NCBI GenBank assembly: GCA_964407075.1
Contig: CAYOUE010000151.1
Location: 1-8,068, forward strand
Source of the DNA: JAHQVI01 sp964407075
Lineage (GTDB): Bacteria > Pseudomonadota > Alphaproteobacteria > Rhizobiales > Rhodomicrobiaceae
Direction: 5' to 3'
Length of the DNA stretch: 8,068 bases
Shown: positions 1 to 6,055 of the stretch, piece after piece
How the letters are laid out: each line of letters begins with the position of its first letter
Position numbering within the stretch: the stretch's first letter is position 1
The notes under the pieces: model-generated
The model's input: the letters and a program-made list of their open reading frames with translations, nothing else
What the model was told of the DNA's origin: nothing
Database searches by the model: none
Position numbers and translations under genes: made by a program

Positions 1-2565
1 CATCGCGAGGGCGAAGCTCTCGAACACTTCGGCCATGACTTCGGCGTCGCCGGACTGCCGCAGCGCCACGCCCGGAATGCTGTCCAGCTCCTGCACTTCG
101 GGCAGGTTGTAGACCTTGTCCAGCGCTTCGCCGAGCGCATCCGTCCCGACCAGATCGGCGCCGATGATGACCTGCCGCTGCCGGTCGTAGCGGCTTATCG
201 AGGAAGGCCCCTGCCCCGTCTCGATGGAGGCAACGGAGATCAGCGGCACGGCGGCCCCGCTGGAGGTGCGGACCTTCCGCGATTCCAGAACCAGCCTGTC
301 GGCCCGCGCGTTCTCGGCAAGCTGCACGCGGATCGGGATCTGGCGGTCCTCGGCGTTGAACTTGGCGAGGTTGGAGTCGATGTCTCCGATCGTGGCGATG
401 CGGATCACCGAGGACAGCGCCTCGGTCGAGACGCCGAGTTCCGCGGCGGCGTCAGGGCGTGGAAGGAAACGCAATTCGGGCCGGTCGAGCGCAGAGTCGG
501 CGACGACGTTGTTCAGCTCGGGGATGCGCTGCATCGCGCTGGCGATCTTCGGCGCGGCGGCGGCCACGCCATCGGCGTCCGAACCCGACACGATCAGAGA
601 AAGCGCGCGCTGGCCGTTCTCGTTGATGACCCATGACCGCACATCAGGCAATTGCGCCAGATCGGCAGTGATCCGCTGCTCTATCTCGCGCTGGGTGGCT
701 TCGCGTTCGCCCTTGTAGACGAGATTCACGACGAAGGTCGCCTTGCGCACCTCTTCGCCCCCGCCCGCCACACCGAGAATGCGGCCGCCGTCGACAAACA
801 CGCGTTCGACCTCCGGGTTGCGGCGCATGATTGCGGTAATCTCGTCGCTGGTTTCCTTCATGTCCTCAAGCCGCGATCCCGGCGGCAGCTCGGCGGCGAC
901 CAGAATGCGCGCAGCGTCCTCGGCAGGCAGAAAGCCCTGAGGAAGCAGTTGCATACTGCCGATCGAGCCGGCGAAGACCAGAAGCCCGATGAAGACGGTC
1001 GTGAAGCGCCGGCGCACGGACCAGCCGATGAGCCGCGTATATTGCCGCAGCAGCCAGCCGTCCTTTTCCTCCACATGGCCGCCATGGCCGCGCATGAAAT
1101 AGGCCGCCAGAAGCGGCGTGATCAATCGCGCCACAAGCAGCGAGAACAGGACCGCAGCGGCGACCGATATGCCGAACTGCTTGAAATACTGCCCAGCGAT
1201 GCCGCCCATGAAGCTGACCGGCACGAACACCGCAACGATCGTGAAGGTGATCGCGATCACGGCGAGGCCGATCTCGTCAGCGGCTTCGAGCGCGGCGCGA
1301 TAGGGCGACTTGCCCATGCGCATGTGCCGGAAGATGTTCTCGATCTCGACAATGGCGTCGTCCACGAGAATGCCGGTGACGAGCGTGAGCGAAAGCAGCG
1401 TGACGAGATTGAGCGAGAATCCCATAGCCGACATCGCCCAGAAGGTCGGCAACACCGAGAGCGGGATAGCGAGCGCGGCGATCACCGTGGCGCGGAAATC
1501 GCGCAGGAAGACGAAGACGACGAGGACGGCGAGCAAAGCGCCCTCGATCAGCGTGGCCATCGTGGCTTCGTAATTGCCGACCGTGTAGGTGACGCTTTCG
1601 TCGACCTTGCCCAGCGAGATCTCCGGATAGCGTTCGAGCAGGCTGGCGACGGCGGCGTCCACGCGGGCTGAAACATCCACGTCGCTCTCGCCCTTGGCCC
1701 GCGAGATATTGAAGCCGACGACCTCCTCGCCGTTCAGCCGCGCGAAATATTTGGGTTCCTTGTATGTGTCGAGCACCTCGCCGAGTTCGTCGAGCCGCAC
1801 CTTGCGCCCACCCGGCAGCGTGATCGGCGTCGATGCGAGGCGCTCCACCGTATCGGCGCTGGCGAGCGCGCGGATGGACTGCCGGCCGCCGCCGACCTCG
1901 GCGGTCCCGCCCGCCACATTCAGGTTGGTCGCGCGGAGCTGTCCGCTGATCTCGCCTGCCGTCACGCCAAGCGCTAGCAGGCGGTCGGGATCGAGCGAAA
2001 TGCGTATTTCGCGGTCCACGCCGCCGATCCGCCGGACCTCCGCAACGCCCTTTTCGCCCTGAATTTCGCGGATGACCGTGTCGTCGATGAACCAGGACAG
2101 CGCCTTGATGTCCATTGCGTCCGAGGTCGCCGCATAGGTCATGATCGGAAGCCCGGCGACATCGATCCGCTGCGCGATCGGCTCGTCGATGTCTCTGGGT
2201 AGATCGGCGCGGATGCGCGAGATGGCGTCCTTGGCGTCGTTCAGCGCGCGGTCCGTCTCGGTGCCCAGCTCGAACTCGATGCTGGTCACGGACGAGCCGT
2301 CGGTGATGGTGGAGGTGATATGCTTGACCCCGGTCAGACCGCTCACAGCATTCTCGACCAGCTTCGTGACCTGAGTCTCAAGCTCCGAAGGCGACGCGCC
2401 GGCCTGAGTGACGGCGATCGAGACCAGCGGAACGTCGATATTGGGGAAACGCTCCACCGGCAGGCTGCGGAAGCTCATCACGCCCAGTATCAGGAGCACG
2501 ATGAACAGCACCAGCGGCGGGGTCGGATTGCGTATCGACCAGGCTGAAATATTGAGTCGGCGCAT
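1..2565 (-). CDS. RND-family multidrug efflux permease (AcrB/HAE1-like), C-terminus off window
   Basis: Inner-membrane proton/drug antiporter of a tripartite efflux pump. The minus-strand frame is open for 855 codons from ATG at 2565 to the window edge. AcrB-type permeases are about 1,030-1,050 residues, so roughly the last 180 (final transmembrane bundle) lie outside. Seen: TM1 at about residues 16-33; the porter-domain signature PNIDVPLVSI followed by GASPSELE at 41-63; a TM2-TM6 bundle from about 335; and the TM4 proton-relay motif GILVDDAIVEIEN with adjacent D402 and D403, equivalent to AcrB D407/D408. TM7 at about 522-540 leads into LLPQGFLPAED, which opens the second periplasmic repeat. 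The partner lysine of the relay (AcrB K940) would be off-window. The start codon shares one base with the adaptor gene's stop (TGATG) and has only a weak Shine-Dalgarno, which suggests translational coupling. The family is very likely; the substrate cannot be read from the sequence. Confidence 0.95.
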   Translation of the reverse strand, partial: MRRLNISAWSIRNPTPPLVLFIVLLILGVMSFRSLPVERFPNIDVPLVSIAVTQAGASPSELETQVTKLVENAVSGLTGVKHITSTITDGSSVTSIEFELGTETDRALNDAKDAISRIRADLPRDIDEPIAQRIDVAGLPIMTYAATSDAMDIKALSWFIDDTVIREIQGEKGVAEVRRIGGVDREIRISLDPDRLLALGVTAGEISGQLRATNLNVAGGTAEVGGGRQSIRALASADTVERLASTPITLPGGRKVRLDELGEVLDTYKEPKYFARLNGEEVVGFNISRAKGESDVDVSARVDAAVASLLERYPEISLGKVDESVTYTVGNYEATMATLIEGALLAVLVVFVFLRDFRATVIAALAIPLSVLPTFWAMSAMGFSLNLVTLLSLTLVTGILVDDAIVEIENIFRHMRMGKSPYRAALEAADEIGLAVIAITFTIVAVFVPVSFMGGIAGQYFKQFGISVAAAVLFSLLVARLITPLLAAYFMRGHGGHVEEKDGWLLRQYTRLIGWSVRRRFTTVFIGLLVFAGSIGSMQLLPQGFLPAEDAARILVAAELPPGSRLEDMKETSDEITAIMRRNPEVERVFVDGGRILGVAGGGEEVRKATFVVNLVYKGEREATQREIEQRITADLAQLPDVRSWVINENGQRALSLIVSGSDADGVAAAAPKIASAMQRIPELNNVVADSALDRPELRFLPRPDAAAELGVSTEALSSVIRIATIGDIDSNLAKFNAEDRQIPIRVQLAENARADRLVLESRKVRTSSGAAVPLISVASIETGQGPSSISRYDRQRQVIIGADLVGTDALGEALDKVYNLPEVQELDSIPGVALRQSGDAEVMAEVFESFALAM

Positions 2566-3785
2566 CAGAGATTCTCGCTCGCGACCTTGTCGCTAGACAG
2601 GACGGGACGGACGGCGTCACCATTGCGCAGCAGCGCTCCGGAGCGGAGCACGACGAGTTCGCCTTCCTGAAGCCCGTCCGTGATCTGTACGTTCGCGCCG
2701 TCCCGGATGCCGGTCGCAACCTTGCGCGTTTCGACACGGTTGTCCTTGACCACCAGCACGATGTCCGTTCCTTCGCGGGTGAACACGCTGCTCGACGGCA
2801 CACCGACGCCTTGCGTCTTGTCGGTGTTGATCGTGGCGCGCGCGAAAGCTCCGACGCGCAGCCGGTCGTCCCGGCCGATGAAGATGCGCACCTTTCCGAG
2901 GCGCGTGGCCCTGTCAACTTCGGGCGAGATGAGCCGGATCCTCCCCTCCACGGGCGGCAGCCCCGCCGCCTCTATGCGGGCGGCCTGGCCGGCCGACAGG
3001 CGCGGCAGATAGATTTCCGGGACCTCGGCCTCAAGTTCGATCTCGCTGTCCGCAATAATATGGAAAAGCGGCTCGGACACCGACGAGGCAAGCCCGCCAG
3101 TCCTGGCGTTGCGGCGGCTGATCTTGCCGGCCCGCGGCGCAGCGATCTCGGTGTAGCCGAGGCGCAACTCGGCTTCTACAATCTGCGCCTCCACTTCTTT
3201 CCTGCCGGCTTCCGCAACCTTCAGCCCGTCCTTCGCCAGGGCGAGCGCTGCGGCCGCAGTGCTCGCCGCAGCTTCCTTTTCGTCGAAATTGGCCTGCGTG
3301 CCGGCTCTGGACTGCAGAAGCTGGCGGGCGCGCTCGAAGGCGGCGTTCGCCTGCTTGAGCGTGGCTTCGGCCTGGGCGATCTGGCTGCGGGCCTGTGCGA
3401 TGGCGGCGTCGCTCTGGCTCAGCGAGGCGTTCAGCCGGGCAAGCTGCGCCCTGAGCGCCGCGTCTGCCAGCTTCGCGAGCTTCTGGCCGGCTTCGACCGT
3501 ATCGCCCTCCTCGACGAATATTTCCTCGATCCGGTAGCCCTCGATCTGTGGCGTCACCAGCACCTGTTCGCGGGCCGCGAGGGAACCCGTCACCAGTATG
3601 GTTTCCTCGAACTCGGTCTGGCGCGCCGCGACCACGGCGACAGCGGGCGCTTCGGCCGTTTCAGCGGTAAGAGCAGCCTCCGCGGCTGCCACCTGCGAAC
3701 CGCGCTGCGTCGCGGCGGCGAAGCAGAACAGGACGGCCGCGAAAATTGCGGCGCAGGAAGAGAGCCGGCTAATGGACTGACGCAT
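2565..3785 (-). CDS. Periplasmic adaptor (membrane fusion) subunit of RND efflux pump
   Basis: HlyD/AcrA-type adaptor that bridges the RND permease to an outer-membrane channel. With ATG at 3785 the protein is 406 residues. In order: a hydrophobic export signal at about 8-26; a first lipoyl/barrel-sandwich half at about 75-108 (EGYRIEEIFVEEGDTVEAGQ); an alpha-helical hairpin rich in Ala, Gln and Glu at about 111-205; the second lipoyl half at about 208-245 (LGYTEIAAPRAGKISRR); a beta-barrel at about 247-322; and a membrane-proximal domain at about 325-400. No lipobox cysteine follows the hydrophobic stretch, so it is probably signal-peptide-processed or anchored rather than a lipoprotein. A GTG at 3791 is also in frame, but it lies inside the AGAGGTG Shine-Dalgarno that serves ATG 3785, so the ATG is preferred. 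The 5' end overlaps tetR by 17 bp and the 3' end shares one base with the permease start. Confidence 0.94.
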   Translation of the reverse strand: MRQSISRLSSCAAIFAAVLFCFAAATQRGSQVAAAEAALTAETAEAPAVAVVAARQTEFEETILVTGSLAAREQVLVTPQIEGYRIEEIFVEEGDTVEAGQKLAKLADAALRAQLARLNASLSQSDAAIAQARSQIAQAEATLKQANAAFERARQLLQSRAGTQANFDEKEAAASTAAAALALAKDGLKVAEAGRKEVEAQIVEAELRLGYTEIAAPRAGKISRRNARTGGLASSVSEPLFHIIADSEIELEAEVPEIYLPRLSAGQAARIEAAGLPPVEGRIRLISPEVDRATRLGKVRIFIGRDDRLRVGAFARATINTDKTQGVGVPSSSVFTREGTDIVLVVKDNRVETRKVATGIRDGANVQITDGLQEGELVVLRSGALLRNGDAVRPVLSSDKVASENL

Positions 3786-4419
3786 GTTCACCTCTGTCGG
3801 AAGCGGTTTCGTCCTGTTCCGCGTCTTTGACCGGCCGGACCAGCGAAGCCAATAAGGAAAGGATTACGTCCATGCATTGTTCGACATCGAGATCCGGGTC
3901 GATTGCCCGGCGCAGAAAAAGGCCGTCGCCTATGATGCAGATGATCTGCGAAATCAGCTCCGGCTCGACTTTCGGATCGATCCGGCCTTTTTGGCGGGCC
4001 TCCTCCACGACCTGTGCGAAATGGCCGCATATGATCTTGTCGGACTCGCGCACGGTTGCGCCGATCTCCGCGTTGCGCAGCGCTTCGGCATTTATCTCGA
4101 CCTGGAATCGGAACTTTTCCGGCGGCTGTTCGAGGCAATAGGCGTCGCCGAGCTTCTTGAGCGCCGCCATGAAATCCGGAGCGTCGCCGAACTCGGTGAG
4201 CGCAGCCGCGAAAGCTGTCCTCTCACGCTCGCATATGGCCGCGATCAGGTCTTCCTTGGACTTGAAATAGAGATAGAGCGCACCAGGACTTACCCCCGCC
4301 TCGCGGCAGATGTCGTGCATGGAGGCGCTGTGAAATCCCTGATTGGAGAAACAGCGCTCTGCGGCGTTGAGAATGTTGTCGCGGCGCGCACGCTGCGCGT
4401 CTTCGTCCAGCTTTGGCAT
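3769..4419 (-). CDS. TetR/AcrR-family transcriptional repressor of the efflux operon
   Basis: A 216-residue DNA-binding regulator, the usual TetR-family size. An N-terminal helix-turn-helix domain lies at about residues 12-60, with the family hallmark AGVSPGALYLYFKSKEDL. The C-terminal part is helical and variable, and would bind the inducer and dimerise. It is the first gene of a minus-strand tetR-adaptor-permease operon; its TAG stop lies inside the adaptor gene. By analogy with AcrR-type regulators it probably represses its own operon through the palindrome at 4440-4453, with release on drug binding. Only ATG 4419 fits, because an in-frame TAA lies 15 bases upstream and the next ATG is inside the HTH. 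No clear Shine-Dalgarno precedes it. The inducer is unknown. Confidence 0.93.
   Translation of the reverse strand: MPKLDEDAQRARRDNILNAAERCFSNQGFHSASMHDICREAGVSPGALYLYFKSKEDLIAAICERERTAFAAALTEFGDAPDFMAALKKLGDAYCLEQPPEKFRFQVEINAEALRNAEIGATVRESDKIICGHFAQVVEEARQKGRIDPKVEPELISQIICIIGDGLFLRRAIDPDLDVEQCMDVILSLLASLVRPVKDAEQDETASDRGEHASVH
3789..3795 (-). promoter_or_regulatory. Ribosome binding site that decides the adaptor start
   Basis: On the minus strand AGAGGTG is followed by AAC and then ATG 3785. It pairs well with the 16S anti-Shine-Dalgarno and overlaps the alternative GTG at 3791, which rules against the longer start. The site lies inside the 3' end of the tetR reading frame. Confidence 0.65.
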
Positions 4420-4439
4420 GGGCAGTCTATAAGATTAAA

Positions 4440-4453
4440 AATGAACGTTCATT
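4440..4453. promoter_or_regulatory. Candidate TetR-family operator (14-bp perfect palindrome)
   Basis: AATGAACGTTCATT is a perfect inverted repeat centred about 28 bp upstream of the tetR start codon, where a -35/spacer region would lie. The size and position are typical of TetR-family operators. I noticed no second copy in the window. That the neighbouring regulator binds it is inferred. Confidence 0.65.
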
Positions 4454-4506
4454 CGGTTTTGCGGAAAATGCTTCGGAACCTGCCGGATGTCAAGCGCCTT
4501 GCCGGA

Positions 4507-4530
4507 GGAAATGTGCGATGCAGCATTTCC
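4507..4530. repeat. Small inverted repeat in the tetR/PRC-barrel intergenic region
   Basis: GGAAATG and CATTTCC arms (7 bp), continued inward by TGC/GCA with one bulged G, close a 3-base loop. It is near neither gene start and is not followed by a T-run, so its role is unknown. A second repeat, CCGGCG/CGCCGG with a 10-base loop, lies at 4602-4623. The rest of this 296-bp gap holds no convincing gene. An AT-rich patch at 4665-4676 (GTTTAAATAATC) may be the -10 area of the PRC-barrel promoter, but no good -35 pairs with it. Confidence 0.35.
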
Positions 4531-4715
4531 CGTCGCATTGCGATGTGACGATTCTGGGGCGTTGCGTAAAGCCAAGGTTCATGAGGTATGCGGCACAATA
4601 CCCGGCGCAACCTTGTACGCCGGCGCCTTCCCGCGCCACTTGCCATTCTCCACGGCAGGACACAGTTTAAATAATCTGGAACCGCCGACGCCCGGAAAGT
4701 CAGAAAGGATCCGCC

Positions 4716-5228
4716 ATGAAACATGCTTCGCTCACCGCCGCAATATTTGCTCTTCTTCTCTCCGCATCCGCACAGGCAGAAGACACCAGCGCATTCAAGG
4801 AGGAACAGACCGCCGGCGAGTGGCGCATGGCGACCTATATCGGCTCGCCGATCCATAATGCCTCCGGTGAAAAGATCGGCGACGTGAAGGATGTGCTCTT
4901 TGACCGCTCCGGCCGGATCCGCACGGTCGTGATCGGGGTCGGCGGATTTCTTGGCCTCGGCGAGAAGCGCGTCGCGGTTCCCTATGAGGTCGTAACCTAT
5001 ACCGCCGAGGACGGCGGACGGCGCATCGTCGTGCCGCTGACCAAGGAAGCGCTGCAGAATGCGCCGGCCTACAAGGTCAGCGAGAAGACGACGATGGAGA
5101 AGGTCAGCGAGACCGCAACAGAGGTTGCGGGGAAGGCGACAGAGAAGGCCGTCGAGCTGAAGGACCAGGCGGTCCAAGCGGTTCAGGAATACCGTGAAGG
5201 CGCGCGCGGCGAGGAAGGCGCGAACTGA
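4716..5228 (+). CDS. Exported PRC-barrel domain protein with charged helical tail
   Basis: A 170-residue protein. Residues 1-21 form a Sec signal peptide ending SASAQA, with predicted cleavage before EDTSA. Residues about 35-115 form a PRC-barrel: an IGSPIHNASGEKIGDVKDVLFD-type opening, VVIGVGGFLGLGEKRVAVPY in the middle, and a final VPLTKEALQNAP segment. Residues about 122-165 are a Lys/Glu/Ala/Val-rich amphipathic helix (KVSETATEVAGKATEKAVEL) that resembles LEA-like or coiled-coil tails. PRC barrels are small beta folds found in ribosome maturation, photosynthetic reaction centres and many uncharacterised envelope proteins, so the family does not fix the function; a periplasmic envelope or stress role is a guess. 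AAGGA at 4705-4709, 6 bases before ATG 4716, supports the start. It has its own spacing from the downstream speD promoter and looks monocistronic. Confidence 0.88.
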   Translation: MKHASLTAAIFALLLSASAQAEDTSAFKEEQTAGEWRMATYIGSPIHNASGEKIGDVKDVLFDRSGRIRTVVIGVGGFLGLGEKRVAVPYEVVTYTAEDGGRRIVVPLTKEALQNAPAYKVSEKTTMEKVSETATEVAGKATEKAVELKDQAVQAVQEYREGARGEEGAN

Positions 5229-5248
5229 TCCGTTCGCAGAGCCGCGCC

Positions 5249-5265
5249 GCCCGGCGCCGCCGGGC
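5249..5265 (+). terminator. Possible terminator-like hairpin after the PRC-barrel gene
   Basis: GCCCGG and CCGGGC arms (6 bp, all GC) flank a 5-base loop, 20 bases past the stop codon. There is no T-run after it, so it is at best a weak intrinsic terminator or a 3'-end stabiliser. Confidence 0.3.
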
Positions 5266-5330
5266 TGATACGGCTGCGAGGCCGAAAAGGGCGCAGCGCG
5301 GAAATTTCTTTGCCGATCACGAAGTTTTCT

Positions 5331-5359
5331 CTTGAAACCATGCCTCATAGCGTGCATAT
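5331..5359 (+). promoter_or_regulatory. Candidate housekeeping promoter of speD-speE
   Basis: CTTGAA at 5331-5336, a 17-base spacer, and GCATAT at 5354-5359 fit the alphaproteobacterial housekeeping pattern (CTTGAC-N17-CTATAT) at most positions. It predicts a transcript start near 5366 and a leader of about 75 bases. This also argues against speD start codons upstream of 5366, such as the in-frame ATGs at 5310 and 5340. Confidence 0.5.
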
Positions 5360-5373
5360 GCCCCCCCTTGTAG

Positions 5374-5405
5374 GCCGGGGTCATGGTTGTGCTCATGACG
5401 CCGGC
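5374..5405 (+). promoter_or_regulatory. Hairpin in the speD leader
   Basis: GCCGG (5374-5378) pairs with CCGGC (5401-5405), and GTCATG (5380-5385) pairs with CATGAC (5394-5399), separated by a single G/G mismatch. This gives 11 base pairs around an 8-base loop. It is followed by a modest U-rich stretch (TTTGTCT, 5406-5412). It lies between the predicted transcript start and the speD ribosome binding site, so a cis-regulatory role (attenuation or translation control) is plausible but unproven. Confidence 0.45.
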
Positions 5406-5427
5406 TTTGTCTGGTCATCTACTGGTT

Positions 5428-5435
5428 GGGGAGGA
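5428..5435 (+). promoter_or_regulatory. Ribosome binding site that decides the speD start
   Basis: GGGGAGGA ends 6 bases before ATG 5442. It is the best Shine-Dalgarno in this stretch and fixes the start well downstream of the longest open frame. Confidence 0.75.
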
Positions 5436-5441
5436 CGCCAT

Positions 5442-5942
5442 ATGGCATTCGATGTCGCCCTCTTCCAATTGGGGATGGACTTGGATCGAGGTTCAAGCAC
5501 CGCCCAAACGGAAGAAAAGCATTCCGTCTGCGGCCCGGATGTGGCGCAGCAGGATCGTAAAGACTACTTTTGTGTGCGTAACGGCGAGCGTTTTGCCGGA
5601 ACGCATTTGATTATCGATGTGAAGGACGGGACACGTCTCGACGATCTTCAGCACATCGAGACCACCTTCAGAAAATGCATCGAAGTCGCAGGCGCCACAC
5701 TCCTGCACATCCACATGCATCATTTCACGCCCAATGGGGGCGTTTCGGGAGTTGCCGTGCTTGCTGAATCCCATATCAGCATTCACAGCTGGCCCGAATA
5801 CGGCTACGCCGCTCTGGACATTTTCATGTGCGGAGACGCAAAGCCGCATCTAGCGATCGACGTGATCCGCGAGGCTTTCCAGCCGGGCGAAATCGTCGTC
5901 CACGAACATCTGCGCGGCAAGGAAGTGCCGGTTGCAGCCTGA
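5442..5942 (+). CDS. speD: S-adenosylmethionine decarboxylase proenzyme (class 1B, pyruvoyl)
   Basis: Decarboxylates SAM in the cytoplasm to supply the aminopropyl donor for spermidine. The 166-residue proenzyme should self-cleave between E109 and S110 (LAE/SHISIHSWPE), with S110 becoming the pyruvoyl cofactor of the alpha chain. The family's other key residues have the expected spacing: S102 (-8), H115 (+5, processing) and C130 (+20, catalytic Cys), as in the Thermotoga maritima enzyme S55/S63/H68/C83. The conserved core begins at about residue 50 (ERFAGTHLIIDV). The first 45-50 residues are an extension compared with the roughly 125-residue bacterial/archaeal class 1B enzymes. The start follows a strong Shine-Dalgarno, although ATG 5475 (M12) is possible. 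speE follows 113 bp downstream, the classic partner, so the two probably form one operon. The class is sometimes called speH. Confidence 0.95.
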   Translation: MAFDVALFQLGMDLDRGSSTAQTEEKHSVCGPDVAQQDRKDYFCVRNGERFAGTHLIIDVKDGTRLDDLQHIETTFRKCIEVAGATLLHIHMHHFTPNGGVSGVAVLAESHISIHSWPEYGYAALDIFMCGDAKPHLAIDVIREAFQPGEIVVHEHLRGKEVPVAA

Positions 5943-5987
5943 ACTGCCGCGCGTCTCTGCCAAGGCAGGGCGCCGTCCGATGTGATT

Positions 5988-6012
5988 ATGCCCGGCTAGC
6001 CATGCCGGGCAT
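5988..6012 (+). other. Strong hairpin between speD and speE
   Basis: ATGCCCGGC (5988-5996) and GCCGGGCAT (6004-6012) form a perfect 9-bp stem around a 7-base loop. Only a short, weak T-rich stretch follows (CCTCATTT), so it is not a clean intrinsic terminator. It could be a partial terminator, an RNA processing site or a stability element that sets the ratio of SpeD to SpeE. Confidence 0.55.
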
Positions 6013-6055
6013 CCTCATTTGCACACAAACGGTCTTGAATCGAGGAGATCGCGCG

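Noticed and set aside
652..1671. 339-codon plus-strand open frame
   Set aside because: It is antisense to the clear RND permease and its translation is an Arg/His/Asp/Glu-rich low-complexity string typical of a GC-rich shadow frame.
2811..3830. 339-codon plus-strand open frame
   Set aside because: Antisense to the adaptor gene, with shadow-frame composition and no recognisable domain.
4678..4682. GGAAC as an EcfG-type general-stress -35 element before the PRC-barrel gene
   Set aside because: No CGTT -10 element follows at the expected 16-19 base spacing.
4487..4858. Small plus-strand ORF upstream of the PRC-barrel gene, with a GGAGG near ATG 4511
   Set aside because: It overlaps the PRC-barrel gene out of frame, its translation looks random, and the GGAGG is too close to ATG 4511.
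4449..5396. 315-codon minus-strand open frame covering the PRC-barrel gene
   Set aside because: The plus-strand PRC-barrel gene has a signal peptide, a domain and a ribosome binding site; the minus frame has none and spans two promoter regions.
5310..5441. Longer speD start (ATG 5310 or 5340)
   Set aside because: These starts lie at or before the predicted promoter, lack a Shine-Dalgarno and would add an unconserved stretch; ATG 5442 has a strong one.
5383..5610. Possible upstream ORF in the speD leader (75 codons, overlapping speD out of frame), reminiscent of the eukaryotic AdoMetDC upstream ORF
   Set aside because: Its ATG has only a weak G-rich stretch upstream and lies inside the hairpin; most of its length is simply the alternate frame of speD.
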